Assembly (NCBI RefSeq): GCF_022601685.1
Contig: NZ_JAKUML010000005.1
Coordinates: 99,125 to 163,124 of the forward strand
Direction: 5' to 3'
DNA from: Acinetobacter sedimenti
GTDB taxonomy: Bacteria > Pseudomonadota > Gammaproteobacteria > Pseudomonadales > Moraxellaceae
Length of the DNA stretch: 64,000 bases
Part shown: positions 9,780-18,760 of the stretch, piece after piece
How positions within the stretch are numbered: the first letter of the stretch is position 1
How the letters are laid out: every line of letters begins with the position of its first letter
Made by a program: the position numbers and the translations under genes
Notes under the pieces: model-generated
Seen by the model: the letters and a program-made list of their open reading frames with translations, nothing else
What the model was told of the DNA's origin: nothing
Databases searched by the model: none

Positions 9780-11159
9780 TCAAGCTGTGGTTTTTAAGTT
9801 ATCTTGATAGGTAATCTGACACATCTGCTCGAAAGTTTGGATTTCATCTTCAAGCAAAGTAAGCAAGTTTTGCATACTTGGTAAAGCTTGACGGCAGGCT
9901 GTTAAACCGACTTCGAGCTTATCTAAGTAACTTGTCATGGTAATGTTGAGCGCCTGACCATCCAATACAATAGATACAGGATAGAGCGCATCGAGTACCG
10001 CACCATTCCAATATAATGGCTCTTTTGGACCTGGAACGTTGGAAATCACGAGATTGAAGGCTTGATTCTTTGGCATCAAACCAGACAGCATGTTCACACC
10101 GGCAGGGCCATAGACTAGCGCACTGTAGTTGAAGATTTGCTGTGTTGTCATGCGCTTAAAGCGGTCTTTGGCATTTTGCATACTGCGCTGAATGATGGCA
10201 ATACGATCAAGCGGGCTGGCTTTGTGAGTCGCAAGATTCGCCAAAATCATCGTGATGCTATTACCTGTATTCGAATCATCAGAACGTAACGATGCAGGTA
10301 CCATAGCAATCAACGGACGCTTTGGTAGTTGATTAATGGACAATAAATAAGATCGAATCGCACCCGAGCAAACGGCAAGTACCACATCATTAATCGTGGT
10401 GTGTAAGCACGTCGCAATATTGCGGAAGCGTTGCAACTCAAAAGACTGCGCTGCAAAACGGCGTGATGAACTGACACGTTGATTCAAAATCGACGCTGGC
10501 GCTTGAGACGTTGATACATAATCAGGATTTTTACCACGCTCTTTGGTGAATGCTTGATAAAGCTCTTTTGATACGATGGGCGCAGCTTGGAATTGCGACT
10601 TTGCAAATTTCGCAATTGATTTGATCGTATTCACTGGTTTTGGTTCAGGGCGTTTGAGCTGATTATTTCGTACACTCCACGGCGGGACAATAGTTTCCGT
10701 TGGGGAGTGGGAAAGTGACTTTTCAATCAAACGCATACCTGCCACACCATCAATCATCGCATGATGGATTTTAAAATACATGGCAAAGCGATTGCCTTCG
10801 ATCCCTTCGATGATATGGCATGTCCACAGTGGTTTTGCACGATCAATCAAGGCACTATGCTCTTGAGAAATATAGGTTAAGAGCTCACGAATACGACCTG
10901 GTGCAGGTAATGAAATATGGCGGAAGTGATGATCTAGATCGAACTCTTGATCGACATCCCAAAATAGACCGCTGAGAACTTGATTAAATGGTGCAACAGG
11001 TGGTGCTTTCGAGCGACGGATGTCCTGAACAATATCGTGAATGAAGCTAGTTGGCGCACTCTCTGGTAATTTAAATAAAAATAATCCACCGACATGCATC
11101 GGTTGTTGCCTTTTTTCTAAAGACAAAAAAATAAAATCAATAGGATTGAGTGGTCTCAT
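9780..11159 (-). CDS. atfA: Wax ester synthase/acyl-CoA:diacylglycerol acyltransferase (WS/DGAT)
   Basis: This 459-residue enzyme joins acyl-CoA to a fatty alcohol (wax ester) or to diacylglycerol (triacylglycerol) for storage in lipid inclusions. The catalytic HHxxxDG motif is HHAMIDG at residues 132-138. The later ITMILANLATH, NLVISNVPGP and LDGQALNIT blocks, typical of the C-terminal half, are intact. From memory the sequence is very close to the A. baylyi ADP1 enzyme across its length, including the opening MRPLNPIDFIFLSLEKRQQPMHVGG (compared only by recall). It is a single-gene unit, transcribed away from cysH. Confidence 0.95.
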   Translation of the reverse strand: MRPLNPIDFIFLSLEKRQQPMHVGGLFLFKLPESAPTSFIHDIVQDIRRSKAPPVAPFNQVLSGLFWDVDQEFDLDHHFRHISLPAPGRIRELLTYISQEHSALIDRAKPLWTCHIIEGIEGNRFAMYFKIHHAMIDGVAGMRLIEKSLSHSPTETIVPPWSVRNNQLKRPEPKPVNTIKSIAKFAKSQFQAAPIVSKELYQAFTKERGKNPDYVSTSQAPASILNQRVSSSRRFAAQSFELQRFRNIATCLHTTINDVVLAVCSGAIRSYLLSINQLPKRPLIAMVPASLRSDDSNTGNSITMILANLATHKASPLDRIAIIQRSMQNAKDRFKRMTTQQIFNYSALVYGPAGVNMLSGLMPKNQAFNLVISNVPGPKEPLYWNGAVLDALYPVSIVLDGQALNITMTSYLDKLEVGLTACRQALPSMQNLLTLLEDEIQTFEQMCQITYQDNLKTTA

Positions 11160-11293
11160 ACTTATGCGCCTTATATCCTGAAAAAGCTATCCCTAAGAAT
11201 TATTAGTAAATTCCATTTTACCTATCCATACTAGCATAGGCAGATTGAAAGTGAATAGCAATAAAGCTTGATAGACCAACCATTCACCATAAA

Positions 11294-11316
11294 AAAAGCC
11301 ACTTCAAGTGGCTTTT
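11294..11316 (-). terminator. Terminator downstream of cysH
   Basis: A hairpin with arms AAAAGCCACTT and AAGTGGCTTTT around a single C sits just after the cysH stop. It separates cysH from the wax synthase gene on the same strand. A/T tracts on both sides fit a Rho-independent terminator. Confidence 0.8.
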
Positions 11317-11364
11317 AATGTAAGAAAATTCATCAAACAAAATTTGTGACCTATTTCACTGAAC

Positions 11365-11991
11365 TTAGTGGCTTAAATGCAAACCACATTCACGGTGTTC
11401 TTCACCTTTGGTTGGGTCAAAATAATCTTCATTATCAGGCAAATTGTGTTTTTGCATATATTCCCAAAGGTCTTTTGATGTCCATTTGAGTAGAGGAGCA
11501 ACTTTGATTAAGCCGTCTGAATTGATACTGACAGCGTCCATCTCGGCACGAACAGCGGTATCCGTTGCACGTAATGCAGTAAACCAAACTTGAGGTGCAA
11601 GCTCGGATAAAGCACGCTCGAATGGCTCTAGCTTTACTTCGGCAGTAAATGCTTGATGTTTTGGATCATCAAGTGCAGGGACTTCGCCATCAATTGCTTC
11701 ACGATGTGCACGAGATCGTTTCGGTAGATATGTGGTGAGATTTAAATTCAATAATTTACTGATTTCATCGACATATTTATAGGTGGTTTCGGTGTTATAA
11801 CCATTATCCATCCACACCACTTGAATGTCAGGCTTGCGCTGCGTGATCATGTGTAAGATCACCGCTTCGAAAGGACGAAAGTTGGTGGTGATAATTGCTT
11901 TTTGATCAAGGCTCAGTGCCCATTCAACGATTTTTTCAGCGTCATTATTTAAGTCGCTATTAATCTGTGCGATATCTAAATCTAAACTCAT
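11365..11991 (-). CDS. cysH: Phosphoadenosine phosphosulfate reductase
   Basis: CysH (208 residues from the chosen start) reduces activated sulfate (PAPS) to sulfite in cytoplasmic sulfate assimilation, using thioredoxin. The C-terminal ECGLH motif carries the catalytic Cys. The extra Cys-Cys/CxxC pairs that bind the iron-sulfur cluster of APS reductases are absent, so PAPS is the likely substrate. The core shows WMDNGYNTETTY and LEPFERAL with an RATD(T) binding block. I prefer the ATG giving MSLDLDIAQINSDL; a longer in-frame reading from 12060 adds 23 hydrophobic residues not expected in this cytosolic family. Confidence 0.9.
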   Translation of the reverse strand: MSLDLDIAQINSDLNNDAEKIVEWALSLDQKAIITTNFRPFEAVILHMITQRKPDIQVVWMDNGYNTETTYKYVDEISKLLNLNLTTYLPKRSRAHREAIDGEVPALDDPKHQAFTAEVKLEPFERALSELAPQVWFTALRATDTAVRAEMDAVSINSDGLIKVAPLLKWTSKDLWEYMQKHNLPDNEDYFDPTKGEEHRECGLHLSH

Positions 11992-12225
11992 GGCAAATTT
12001 CTCTAAAATAATTGCAATAATCAATAGGGTGTTATTGAGGCTTAGTATAGGAGTATTCAAGGCAATACACTAGAAAAATGCGAAAACCACACAAAGTAAC
12101 GCCGACGTAAAGCCAAGCCTAGACAAATCAAAGACGCTAGAAAAGCGCCGAAATGACATCTCATTTTTGCAGACTAATGTTAAACTAACGCCAAATTTTT
12201 AATCATCGTATACGTTGGAGCATAC

Positions 12226-12843
12226 ATGGAAATCGTTTGTTTAGACCTTGAAGGCGTTTTGGTACCAGAGATTTGGATCAACTTTGCAAAAAAGACAGGC
12301 ATTAAAGAATTAGAAGCCACCACACGTGATATTCCTGACTATGATGTGTTAATGACACAACGCTTAAATATTTTAAAAGAACATAATCTCGGTATTCATG
12401 ATATTCAGGAAGTGATTGCTGAGATGGGACCATTCGAAGGTGCAAAAGAGTTTGTGGAATGGGTGCGTACCCATTTTCAATTGATCATTCTGTCAGATAC
12501 TTTTTATGAATTTGCACATCCATTGATGAAACAATTGGGTTGGCCAACGATCTTTTGTCATAAGCTTGAAGTCAACGATCAAGGCATGATTACAGATTAC
12601 AAACTGCGTCAAGCTGATCCAAAGCGTCAATCTGTCAAAGCACTACATACTTTGAACTATAAAATCATTGCAGCAGGGGATTCGTATAACGATACTACGA
12701 TGCTTGGTGAAGCAGATCATGGATTCTTATTCGATGCGCCCGATAATGTGATTGCAGAATTTCCACAGTTCCCTGCACTCAATGGTTATGAAGCATTAAA
12801 GCAAGCGATTCGCTCTGTTTCTGCTCGTGATATTCCAAACTAA
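12226..12843 (+). CDS. thrH: Bifunctional phosphoserine phosphatase/homoserine phosphotransferase ThrH
   Basis: ThrH (205 residues) is a HAD-superfamily enzyme, known from Pseudomonas, that dephosphorylates phosphoserine and can transfer the phosphate to homoserine. The HAD motif I is CLDLEGVLVPE (nucleophile Asp7, with Glu9 in place of the usual second Asp, as in ThrH). Motif II is ILSDTFYEF, the conserved Lys is in ADPKRQ, and motif IV is AAGDSYNDTTML. GGAG six bases before the ATG fixes the start. It is monocistronic with a strong terminator. Confidence 0.94.
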   Translation: MEIVCLDLEGVLVPEIWINFAKKTGIKELEATTRDIPDYDVLMTQRLNILKEHNLGIHDIQEVIAEMGPFEGAKEFVEWVRTHFQLIILSDTFYEFAHPLMKQLGWPTIFCHKLEVNDQGMITDYKLRQADPKRQSVKALHTLNYKIIAAGDSYNDTTMLGEADHGFLFDAPDNVIAEFPQFPALNGYEALKQAIRSVSARDIPN

Positions 12844-12876
12844 AACGATTTTTTTGGTATGGGACACAGTATAAAG

Positions 12877-12905
12877 AAAAAGGAGCAATTCAATTGCTCC
12901 TTTTT
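12877..12905. terminator. Terminator between thrH and fadL-like gene
   Basis: Arms AAAAAGGAGCAATT and AATTGCTCCTTTTT are perfectly complementary around one C and run into further T residues. It lies between convergent genes and can act on both strands. Confidence 0.88.
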
Positions 12906-12929
12906 TATGGTTTTTTCTAAATCAAGTGA

Positions 12930-14432
12930 TTAGAAACGGTAACCGAGTTTTAAGCCATAAGCGATCGCAGTGTTGTCTTCAAACTCAGCGACGTATTCAT
13001 CACCGCCAGATTGAGCGCCTGTTTGTGCTTGAGCATCACCCAACCAGAAGTATTTTGCACCAGCTTGTACAAAATAATTAGGTGCAGGGCTATATTGAAC
13101 ACCTAGACCCACATTCCAGTAACCTTCTGTAGGGCCTAAAGTTGAAACAGGATTGCCTGCGCCACTATCCCAGCCAACTGAAACGCTACCTGACCATAGA
13201 TCATTCAGTTTACGACCTACACCAACATTGGCAGAGATTTGATCTTCTGAGTATTCAACAAGATTAAAGCCGTCAGGACGACCAACTAAAGGACCAACAG
13301 CTTCAGATACTAAACCAAATTTGTATGGACGAATCGAGAAGTTTGACCAGTCTACCCAACGAATTTGTGCAAATGCAACAGTGTTCGCCATGATGCCTGA
13401 TTGAAGATCAAGGTTAACAGATTGCGGTGTAGTGATTTCAGTCTGACCAGATGCTGCTGCAATTGCTGCTGCTGCAGCACCACCTGAGCTACCTAATAAT
13501 GCTAATGCAGGCAATGTAGGGATTGACTCAATAACATTTGCATCGTAATCAATTTCTGAGCGATAAGTTACAGATGCTTTTAAAGCGATCTCTGGAATTT
13601 GGTAAGCCATACCAGCCAACCAACCCCAACCATTTTCTTTTCCAATTGTTGCATCGTAGCCATTATATAGGCTATATGCTTGACCACGAAGGCTTACGCG
13701 ACCTTCAAGTTGTTGGAAAACTGGACCTGCGTAGAAGTTCCAGTTCTCGGTTGGTTGGAAACCAAACAAGAAGCTTAAGTTTTCTGTTTTAACTTTAACA
13801 TCAGTTGCACCAGTACCTAATAAAGCATTTACACCAGAGATACCTGCTGCAACCTGTTGTGCAATCGCAGCACGAACAGCAGTATTGATGGTATCAGCTG
13901 TTGCTCCACCTGCGTTATATGCTGCTAATGTTGCAGCATACTGAGCTTGACCGGCTGCACTTGTTAAGTCAACACCTTGAGCATTTAATGCAGCACCAAC
14001 AATTTGTGCGGCTGTTAAATTATTAAATTCAGATTCAACTCGTGCCGCACCAATAGCAGCAAGTTGATCTGCACCTAAGATGGTATTTGTGCTGTCAGAT
14101 ACAAAGATATTTTGACCTTCATATTTTGCATCAGCTCCAAAAGGTTGATCATACAAAATACCAAAAGAAAAATTACTGGTAGGCTGTACTTTGATTGCTG
14201 CTGCACCAAAGACATAGTCTTTCGCCATGTCATCGATTTCGCGCGTAGTTGTAGATGTACCTGCTTCACGACCTTCAACAGTTGGGGCTAAGATTGAGAT
14301 GCTTGCTTCAGCGTAGTTATTTGGTTGCAAGAAAGCAGAAACTGATTGTCCTGAACGATCTAGTGCTGCTGCGAAAGCGCCAGTTACAGGAAGTGCACAT
14401 GCAAGTGCGGCAGTGAGAGTCTTGATTTTCAT
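12930..14432 (-). CDS. OmpP1/FadL-family outer-membrane transporter
   Basis: A 500-residue outer-membrane beta-barrel for long-chain fatty acids or other hydrophobic compounds. A signal peptide (MKIKTLTAALACALPVTGAFA) is followed by the FadL N-terminal hatch, ALDRSGQSVSAFLQPNNYAEAS, and the protein ends with a C-terminal aromatic residue (GLKLGYRF), the usual Bam signal. It is longer than typical 420-450 residue homologues because of Ala/Gly-rich insertions (about residues 140-210 and 315-335) that probably lie in extracellular loops. A second ATG three codons upstream (14441) is possible. It is a single-gene unit; about 300 bases of AT-rich DNA upstream (14433-14740) hold its promoter and no other gene that I can see. 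Confidence 0.9.
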   Translation of the reverse strand: MKIKTLTAALACALPVTGAFAAALDRSGQSVSAFLQPNNYAEASISILAPTVEGREAGTSTTTREIDDMAKDYVFGAAAIKVQPTSNFSFGILYDQPFGADAKYEGQNIFVSDSTNTILGADQLAAIGAARVESEFNNLTAAQIVGAALNAQGVDLTSAAGQAQYAATLAAYNAGGATADTINTAVRAAIAQQVAAGISGVNALLGTGATDVKVKTENLSFLFGFQPTENWNFYAGPVFQQLEGRVSLRGQAYSLYNGYDATIGKENGWGWLAGMAYQIPEIALKASVTYRSEIDYDANVIESIPTLPALALLGSSGGAAAAAIAAASGQTEITTPQSVNLDLQSGIMANTVAFAQIRWVDWSNFSIRPYKFGLVSEAVGPLVGRPDGFNLVEYSEDQISANVGVGRKLNDLWSGSVSVGWDSGAGNPVSTLGPTEGYWNVGLGVQYSPAPNYFVQAGAKYFWLGDAQAQTGAQSGGDEYVAEFEDNTAIAYGLKLGYRF

Positions 14433-14740
14433 TATCATCAATCCATGAGACCTAAGTTAAACTTAAAATAGCTTATAAAAACCAATATTAATGAGGAGTT
14501 TATAAGTTATGTATTCGTGATGTTTCACTCATGTAATTACTATAACTGAACTTTCATAAAAAACTAAGGAAAATGTAGAAAAAGCCAATGTTTTTTTATA
14601 TCAAATTGATATTTATATATATTTAATAAAAACTCATTAGTGCAAAAATAAGACTTGAATGTCAAGAGTTGTTAAATTTATTGAAAATGAGAGTTTATAC
14701 GCATAATTTTAAGGTGATTTATGTGTAATTTGTGGGGAAA

Positions 14741-15388
14741 TTAATCAGAACTGCAAAAGATTTGTTGCACTTGTAACGGTTTGTTTTGGAAATAAGCTTG
14801 ATTTTCACACCAAATGAGTTGTTCGTTACAAAACCATTGTACGGCTTGCGGATAGATTTGATGTTCTAAAGGATGAATGCGAGTAGCGAGTGATTCAGCT
14901 GTATCCGAATGTCGAACCTCTAAAACAGCTTGTATGATGGCTTGACCTGCATCTAGTTCTGCAGTGACAAAATGCACAGTGCAACCGTGAAAACGGTCAC
15001 CAGTGTTGAGCACTCGTTGATGGGTGTGCATGCCTTTATAGTGAGGGAGTAGGGAAGGGTGGATGTTCAGCATCCGACCTTGCCATTGACTCACAAAATC
15101 ACTGGATAGGATTCGCATAAATCCAGCAAGAACCACGAGATCAACATCCCAATCGAGCAGTTGCTGATGCATCTGTTGATCAAAACTTTCCCGAGTAGGA
15201 AAGTTTTTGTGGGAAATGATTGCAGTATCAATATTGGCTTGTTGGGCGCGTGTCAGCGCATAAGCATTGGCTTTGTTGCTTAGTACACCAACTATTTTGC
15301 CCTTGCCGAGTTGCCCTTGAAGTTCGGCATCAATTAAGGCTTGCAGGTTACTACCGCTTCCTGAAACCAAAACTGCAATACGTTTCAT
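14741..15388 (-). CDS. purN: Phosphoribosylglycinamide formyltransferase
   Basis: PurN (215 residues) transfers the formyl group of 10-formyl-tetrahydrofolate to GAR, the third step of purine synthesis. The opening IAVLVSGSGSNLQALIDA, the folate-site ...LAGFMRILSSDFV..., the catalytic Asn/His in LNIHPSLLPHYKG, and the later Asp in ELDAGQAI are intact. It follows purM by 26 bases, the standard purMN operon. The C-terminus is a little longer than E. coli PurN and ends in a unique tail. Confidence 0.95.
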   Translation of the reverse strand: MKRIAVLVSGSGSNLQALIDAELQGQLGKGKIVGVLSNKANAYALTRAQQANIDTAIISHKNFPTRESFDQQMHQQLLDWDVDLVVLAGFMRILSSDFVSQWQGRMLNIHPSLLPHYKGMHTHQRVLNTGDRFHGCTVHFVTAELDAGQAIIQAVLEVRHSDTAESLATRIHPLEHQIYPQAVQWFCNEQLIWCENQAYFQNKPLQVQQIFCSSD

Positions 15389-15414
15389 CTTAAAACGAAT
15401 ACCAATTTTTTATT

Positions 15415-16497
15415 TTATTGAAAGACCACACGGATTTTTTCATCGGCATCTTTAACTGATGCGGCGTCGGCTTCAATCGTACCAATTTCCCATGCAGATT
15501 CGCCTTGCGCATTCAAGATCTCAATGGTTTTATCGGCATCAGTCGCATCCACAGCGATGACCATGCCTACGCCACAGTTAAAGGTGCGATACATTTCAAA
15601 TTGTTCAACTTGCCCTTCAGCTTGTAAAAGTTTGAACAATGTAGGCCATTGCCAAGAGCTTTCATCAATCGTTGCACGTAAGCCGTCTGGTAAAACACGT
15701 GGTACGTTGCCTGGTAGACCACCGCCTGTGATATGCGCCATCGCATGCACATCAACTTGTTTGCATAGTTCAAGCACTGGCTTGACATAAATACGAGTTG
15801 GTTCCATCACCACTTCACTGAGTAATTTGCCGTCTACTTGGGTATTTAAGTCAATATTTTTGACATCAATGATTTTGCGAAGCAATGAGTAACCGTTTGA
15901 ATGCGCACCACTTGAAGCTAGACCGATAAGCACATCGCCTGCTTTCACTTTGGTGCCATCAATAATTTTGCTGTGTTCAACCACACCGACTGAAAAACCT
16001 GCAAGGTCGTAATCTTCACCTTCGTACATTCCCGGCATTTCAGCTGTTTCACCGCCGACGAGTGCACATCCTGCAAGTTCACAGCCTTTACCAATACCTG
16101 TCACGACATTGGCAGCAACGTCAACATTTAAATGACCTGTTGCATAGTAGTCGAGGAAGAATAAAGGCTCCGCACCAGTTACCAGTAGATCGTTGACGCA
16201 CATTGCCACCAAGTCTTGTCCGATGGTGTCATGTTTGTTGAGTTGTAGTGCAAGGCGTAGTTTAGTCCCTACACCATCTGTACCTGAAACAAGGACAGGC
16301 TCTTCATAGCCTTTTGGAATTTTACACAATGCGCCAAAACCACCGAGTCCACCCATCACTTCTGGGCGAGTTGTGCGTTTTGCGACAGATTTGATTCGCT
16401 CGACGAGTAAGTCGCCAGCTTCGATGTCTACACCAGCATCTTTATAGCTTAAGCCTGTGCTTGAATTGGTGTTTGAATTTGAAGTTGAGTTGCTCAT
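15415..16497 (-). CDS. purM: Phosphoribosylformylglycinamidine cyclo-ligase
   Basis: PurM (360 residues) makes aminoimidazole ribonucleotide from FGAM with ATP. After a low-complexity Ser/Asn/Thr-rich leader (residues 2-16) come [14 protein letters not shown], the [11 protein letters not shown] nucleotide motif, and [15 protein letters not shown] lies directly in front of the ATG. Genus-typical features aside, the poly-Ser/Asn leader is the only oddity. It is the first gene of purMN and is divergent from the PerM-like gene. Confidence 0.96.
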   Translation of the reverse strand: MSNSTSNSNTNSSTGLSYKDAGVDIEAGDLLVERIKSVAKRTTRPEVMGGLGGFGALCKIPKGYEEPVLVSGTDGVGTKLRLALQLNKHDTIGQDLVAMCVNDLLVTGAEPLFFLDYYATGHLNVDVAANVVTGIGKGCELAGCALVGGETAEMPGMYEGEDYDLAGFSVGVVEHSKIIDGTKVKAGDVLIGLASSGAHSNGYSLLRKIIDVKNIDLNTQVDGKLLSEVVMEPTRIYVKPVLELCKQVDVHAMAHITGGGLPGNVPRVLPDGLRATIDESSWQWPTLFKLLQAEGQVEQFEMYRTFNCGVGMVIAVDATDADKTIEILNAQGESAWEIGTIEADAASVKDADEKIRVVFQ

Positions 16498-16650
16498 AAG
16501 TGAAGTCTCCGCATTGGTGGCTGATTATACCTGAATATACGAAATTCTTATGATTTTTCTTGCATAAAATGCTATCTTTTTCTTAAAAATTGGTTTCGTT
16601 AAAAGAAAACAACTACCGATGCCACCCCGATCTCTTAGGAAATGTTGACG

Positions 16651-17901
16651 ATGCATGATTTGGTGTTGAAAAGAGTGTTCATACTCGCTGGTGTAGCACT
16701 GTTTATTTATTTGCTTTACTTGCTTCTCCCAGTTGTTATTCCATTTTTGATTGCATTTTTAGTGGCATATCTATTTAGTCCACTTGTAGATCGTATGCTT
16801 CGTTTGGGTTTTCCAAGATGGCTAGCGATTACCTCGGTATTTTTAATTATCATCGTGGGCTTGGTCTTGGTAGGCTGGTTCTTAGTGCCCATGATTTGGG
16901 CACAGTTGATCTATGCTCGGGATCACATTCCAGAGTCAATTGCTTGGATTAATGGTACATTTTTGCCGTGGCTTTCAGATACCTTTAATTTGGTCGAAAT
17001 GGAGCTCAATACCGATGAGATGACAGCGGTGGCGATGGAGTATATTCAGACCAATTATAGTGTGGATAATCTGCAAGATGTGGCACTGCGTTTGGCTCAA
17101 TCAGGGCTAAATTTTATTCAAATCGGTGGCATGTTTGTTTTAATCCCGATCATTACTTTTTACTTCCTGCTTGATTGGGACAAGATGCTTAAACATATGC
17201 AACGTGCAATTCCTCGTCCATTTGAAAGCAGTGTCATCGGTATCGCCAAAGAGTGTAATCAAGTGCTTGGTGCCTTTGTGAAAGGGCAGTTTTTGGTGAT
17301 GATTTTACTTGGGATTGTTTATGCTGTTGGATTGCAGTTGATCGGCATTGAAGTGGGCTTGATCATCGGTATTGTTGCAGGGCTTGCCAGTATTATTCCC
17401 TATCTTGGTTTTGCTGTGGGAATTATCGCGGCTGTGGTTGCTTCCTTATTGCAATTTGGTGTCGATTGGATGCAGTTATTCCTTGTTCTTGTGGTCTTTA
17501 TGATCGGTCAGGCGATTGAAGGTTATGTGTTACAGCCTTTCTTATTAGGCGATAAAATAGGCTTATCACCTGTTGCTGTTGTTTTTGCGGTGTTGGCGGG
17601 TGCGCAGTTGCTCGGATTTGCAGGAATGTTAATTGCCTTACCAGTCGCAGCAGTGATCGTGGTCTTGCTTAGACATCTACGTGATAGCTATGAGCAAAGT
17701 GTGTGGTATGGGGCGGATCAGATCAGGCTATCTGAGCAATTCAGTGATATGGAATTATTGTCATCACAAGATCCTCAGCTTGGCGATCAGTTGGCAAATC
17801 ATACATCGAAGCAACAAGCGAAGAGTGGCGTGGAGAATAATGCTGAATCAATAGTAGACTCAGATTCTAACTCGACAAAAGCTGATGATTCAAAAGCATA
17901 A
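16651..17901 (+). CDS. AI-2E (PerM/TqsA) family inner-membrane transporter
   Basis: A 416-residue polytopic protein with about eight helices and the family's pairing of N-terminal helices, a soluble mid segment, and the C-terminal helical bundle containing GLIIGIVAGLASIIPYLG and the conserved G-I-E-G/LQPFLLG region. Family members export autoinducer-2 or act in Na+/H+ exchange; the substrate here is unknown. AGGA at 16637-16640 is too close to the ATG at 16642 but well spaced for the ATG at 16651, so I use the latter. The last 60 residues are a polar tail. It is followed closely by hda, as in many Acinetobacter and Pseudomonas relatives. Confidence 0.85.
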   Translation: MHDLVLKRVFILAGVALFIYLLYLLLPVVIPFLIAFLVAYLFSPLVDRMLRLGFPRWLAITSVFLIIIVGLVLVGWFLVPMIWAQLIYARDHIPESIAWINGTFLPWLSDTFNLVEMELNTDEMTAVAMEYIQTNYSVDNLQDVALRLAQSGLNFIQIGGMFVLIPIITFYFLLDWDKMLKHMQRAIPRPFESSVIGIAKECNQVLGAFVKGQFLVMILLGIVYAVGLQLIGIEVGLIIGIVAGLASIIPYLGFAVGIIAAVVASLLQFGVDWMQLFLVLVVFMIGQAIEGYVLQPFLLGDKIGLSPVAVVFAVLAGAQLLGFAGMLIALPVAAVIVVLLRHLRDSYEQSVWYGADQIRLSEQFSDMELLSSQDPQLGDQLANHTSKQQAKSGVENNAESIVDSDSNSTKADDSKA

Positions 17902-17933
17902 GGCTAAATAATGCGAACTGAGTGTGCTTGCCT

Positions 17934-18641
17934 ATGCGCCAATTAAAGCTAGATATTGAACCACACTTGGATGCACAAATCAGTGATTTTGCAGGTCCAA
18001 GTTGGGGTTCGACCATTGATAGTGTGCGTCAATTTCATGCAGGTTTAATTCGGCAGCTATTTATCTATGGTGATGCAGGTTCAGGCAAATCACATTTGCT
18101 GAGTGCAATCTGTGACTCGTACTCAGATGTTGGTAAACGAGCGATTCGAGTGCCTTTATTGGGATTGTTAGATGCACCAGTAGAGGCGATTCAAGCATTA
18201 GAGCACTACGATGTTGTAGCACTCGATGATATCGAAGCAACGCATGGGGTGATGGCTTGGCAACGTGCTATTTTTCACCTAATCAACCAAAGTTATGAAA
18301 GCCAGACTCAGTTGGTCTTTTCTTCACGCTTGGCACCAATGTCATTGCGGTTACAGTTTCCTGATCTGCAATCTCGTTTGAATCAGTCGGTAAGCATTCG
18401 TGTGCCTGATGGTAGTTCATATGAAGACCGATACGCTTTACTTGTTGCAGTTACGCAACGACGGAGTTGGCAATTTCAAGCGCCGATTATCGACTATCTT
18501 TTGCAATATGGTCCGAAACAAACAAATAGCCTACTTGCAACTTTGGATCGCATCGAACAAGTGCTACAAGGTGAAAAAACTAAATTATCAAATCTGCGCC
18601 TAAAACAAATATTTGCGCTCATAGATCAGTATTCAGACTAA
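17934..18641 (+). CDS. hda: DnaA regulatory inactivator Hda
   Basis: Hda (235 residues) binds the DNA-loaded sliding clamp and stimulates ATP hydrolysis by DnaA, preventing re-initiation. The N-terminal MRQLKLDI contains a clamp-binding QLxLx motif. The AAA+ core has a Walker A (GDAGSGKSH) and a Walker B (VVALDDIEA), with the sensor region SSRLAPMSL and DLQSRLNQ arginine-finger segment. I choose the ATG at 17934, which places the clamp motif at the very N-terminus as in E. coli. It lies 32 bases after the PerM-like gene. Confidence 0.92.
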   Translation: MRQLKLDIEPHLDAQISDFAGPSWGSTIDSVRQFHAGLIRQLFIYGDAGSGKSHLLSAICDSYSDVGKRAIRVPLLGLLDAPVEAIQALEHYDVVALDDIEATHGVMAWQRAIFHLINQSYESQTQLVFSSRLAPMSLRLQFPDLQSRLNQSVSIRVPDGSSYEDRYALLVAVTQRRSWQFQAPIIDYLLQYGPKQTNSLLATLDRIEQVLQGEKTKLSNLRLKQIFALIDQYSD

Positions 18642-18760
18642 AAGCACTTACAAATTGGGCTTGTCACATGCGTCAAGCTGTGCGAAAGTATGTGGGTTCA
18701 AGGATTGGCAAAATATTACGCCAAAAACAACAAAAAAAGCGGGTTCAAAGGAGTGCGATA

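Noticed and set aside
11365..11991. APS reductase
   Set aside because: The cysteine pairs that hold the [4Fe-4S] cluster are absent; ECGLH alone fits PAPS reductase.
12061..12225. A repeat-like GC-rich patch before thrH
   Set aside because: No inverted or direct repeat of meaningful length could be confirmed by eye.
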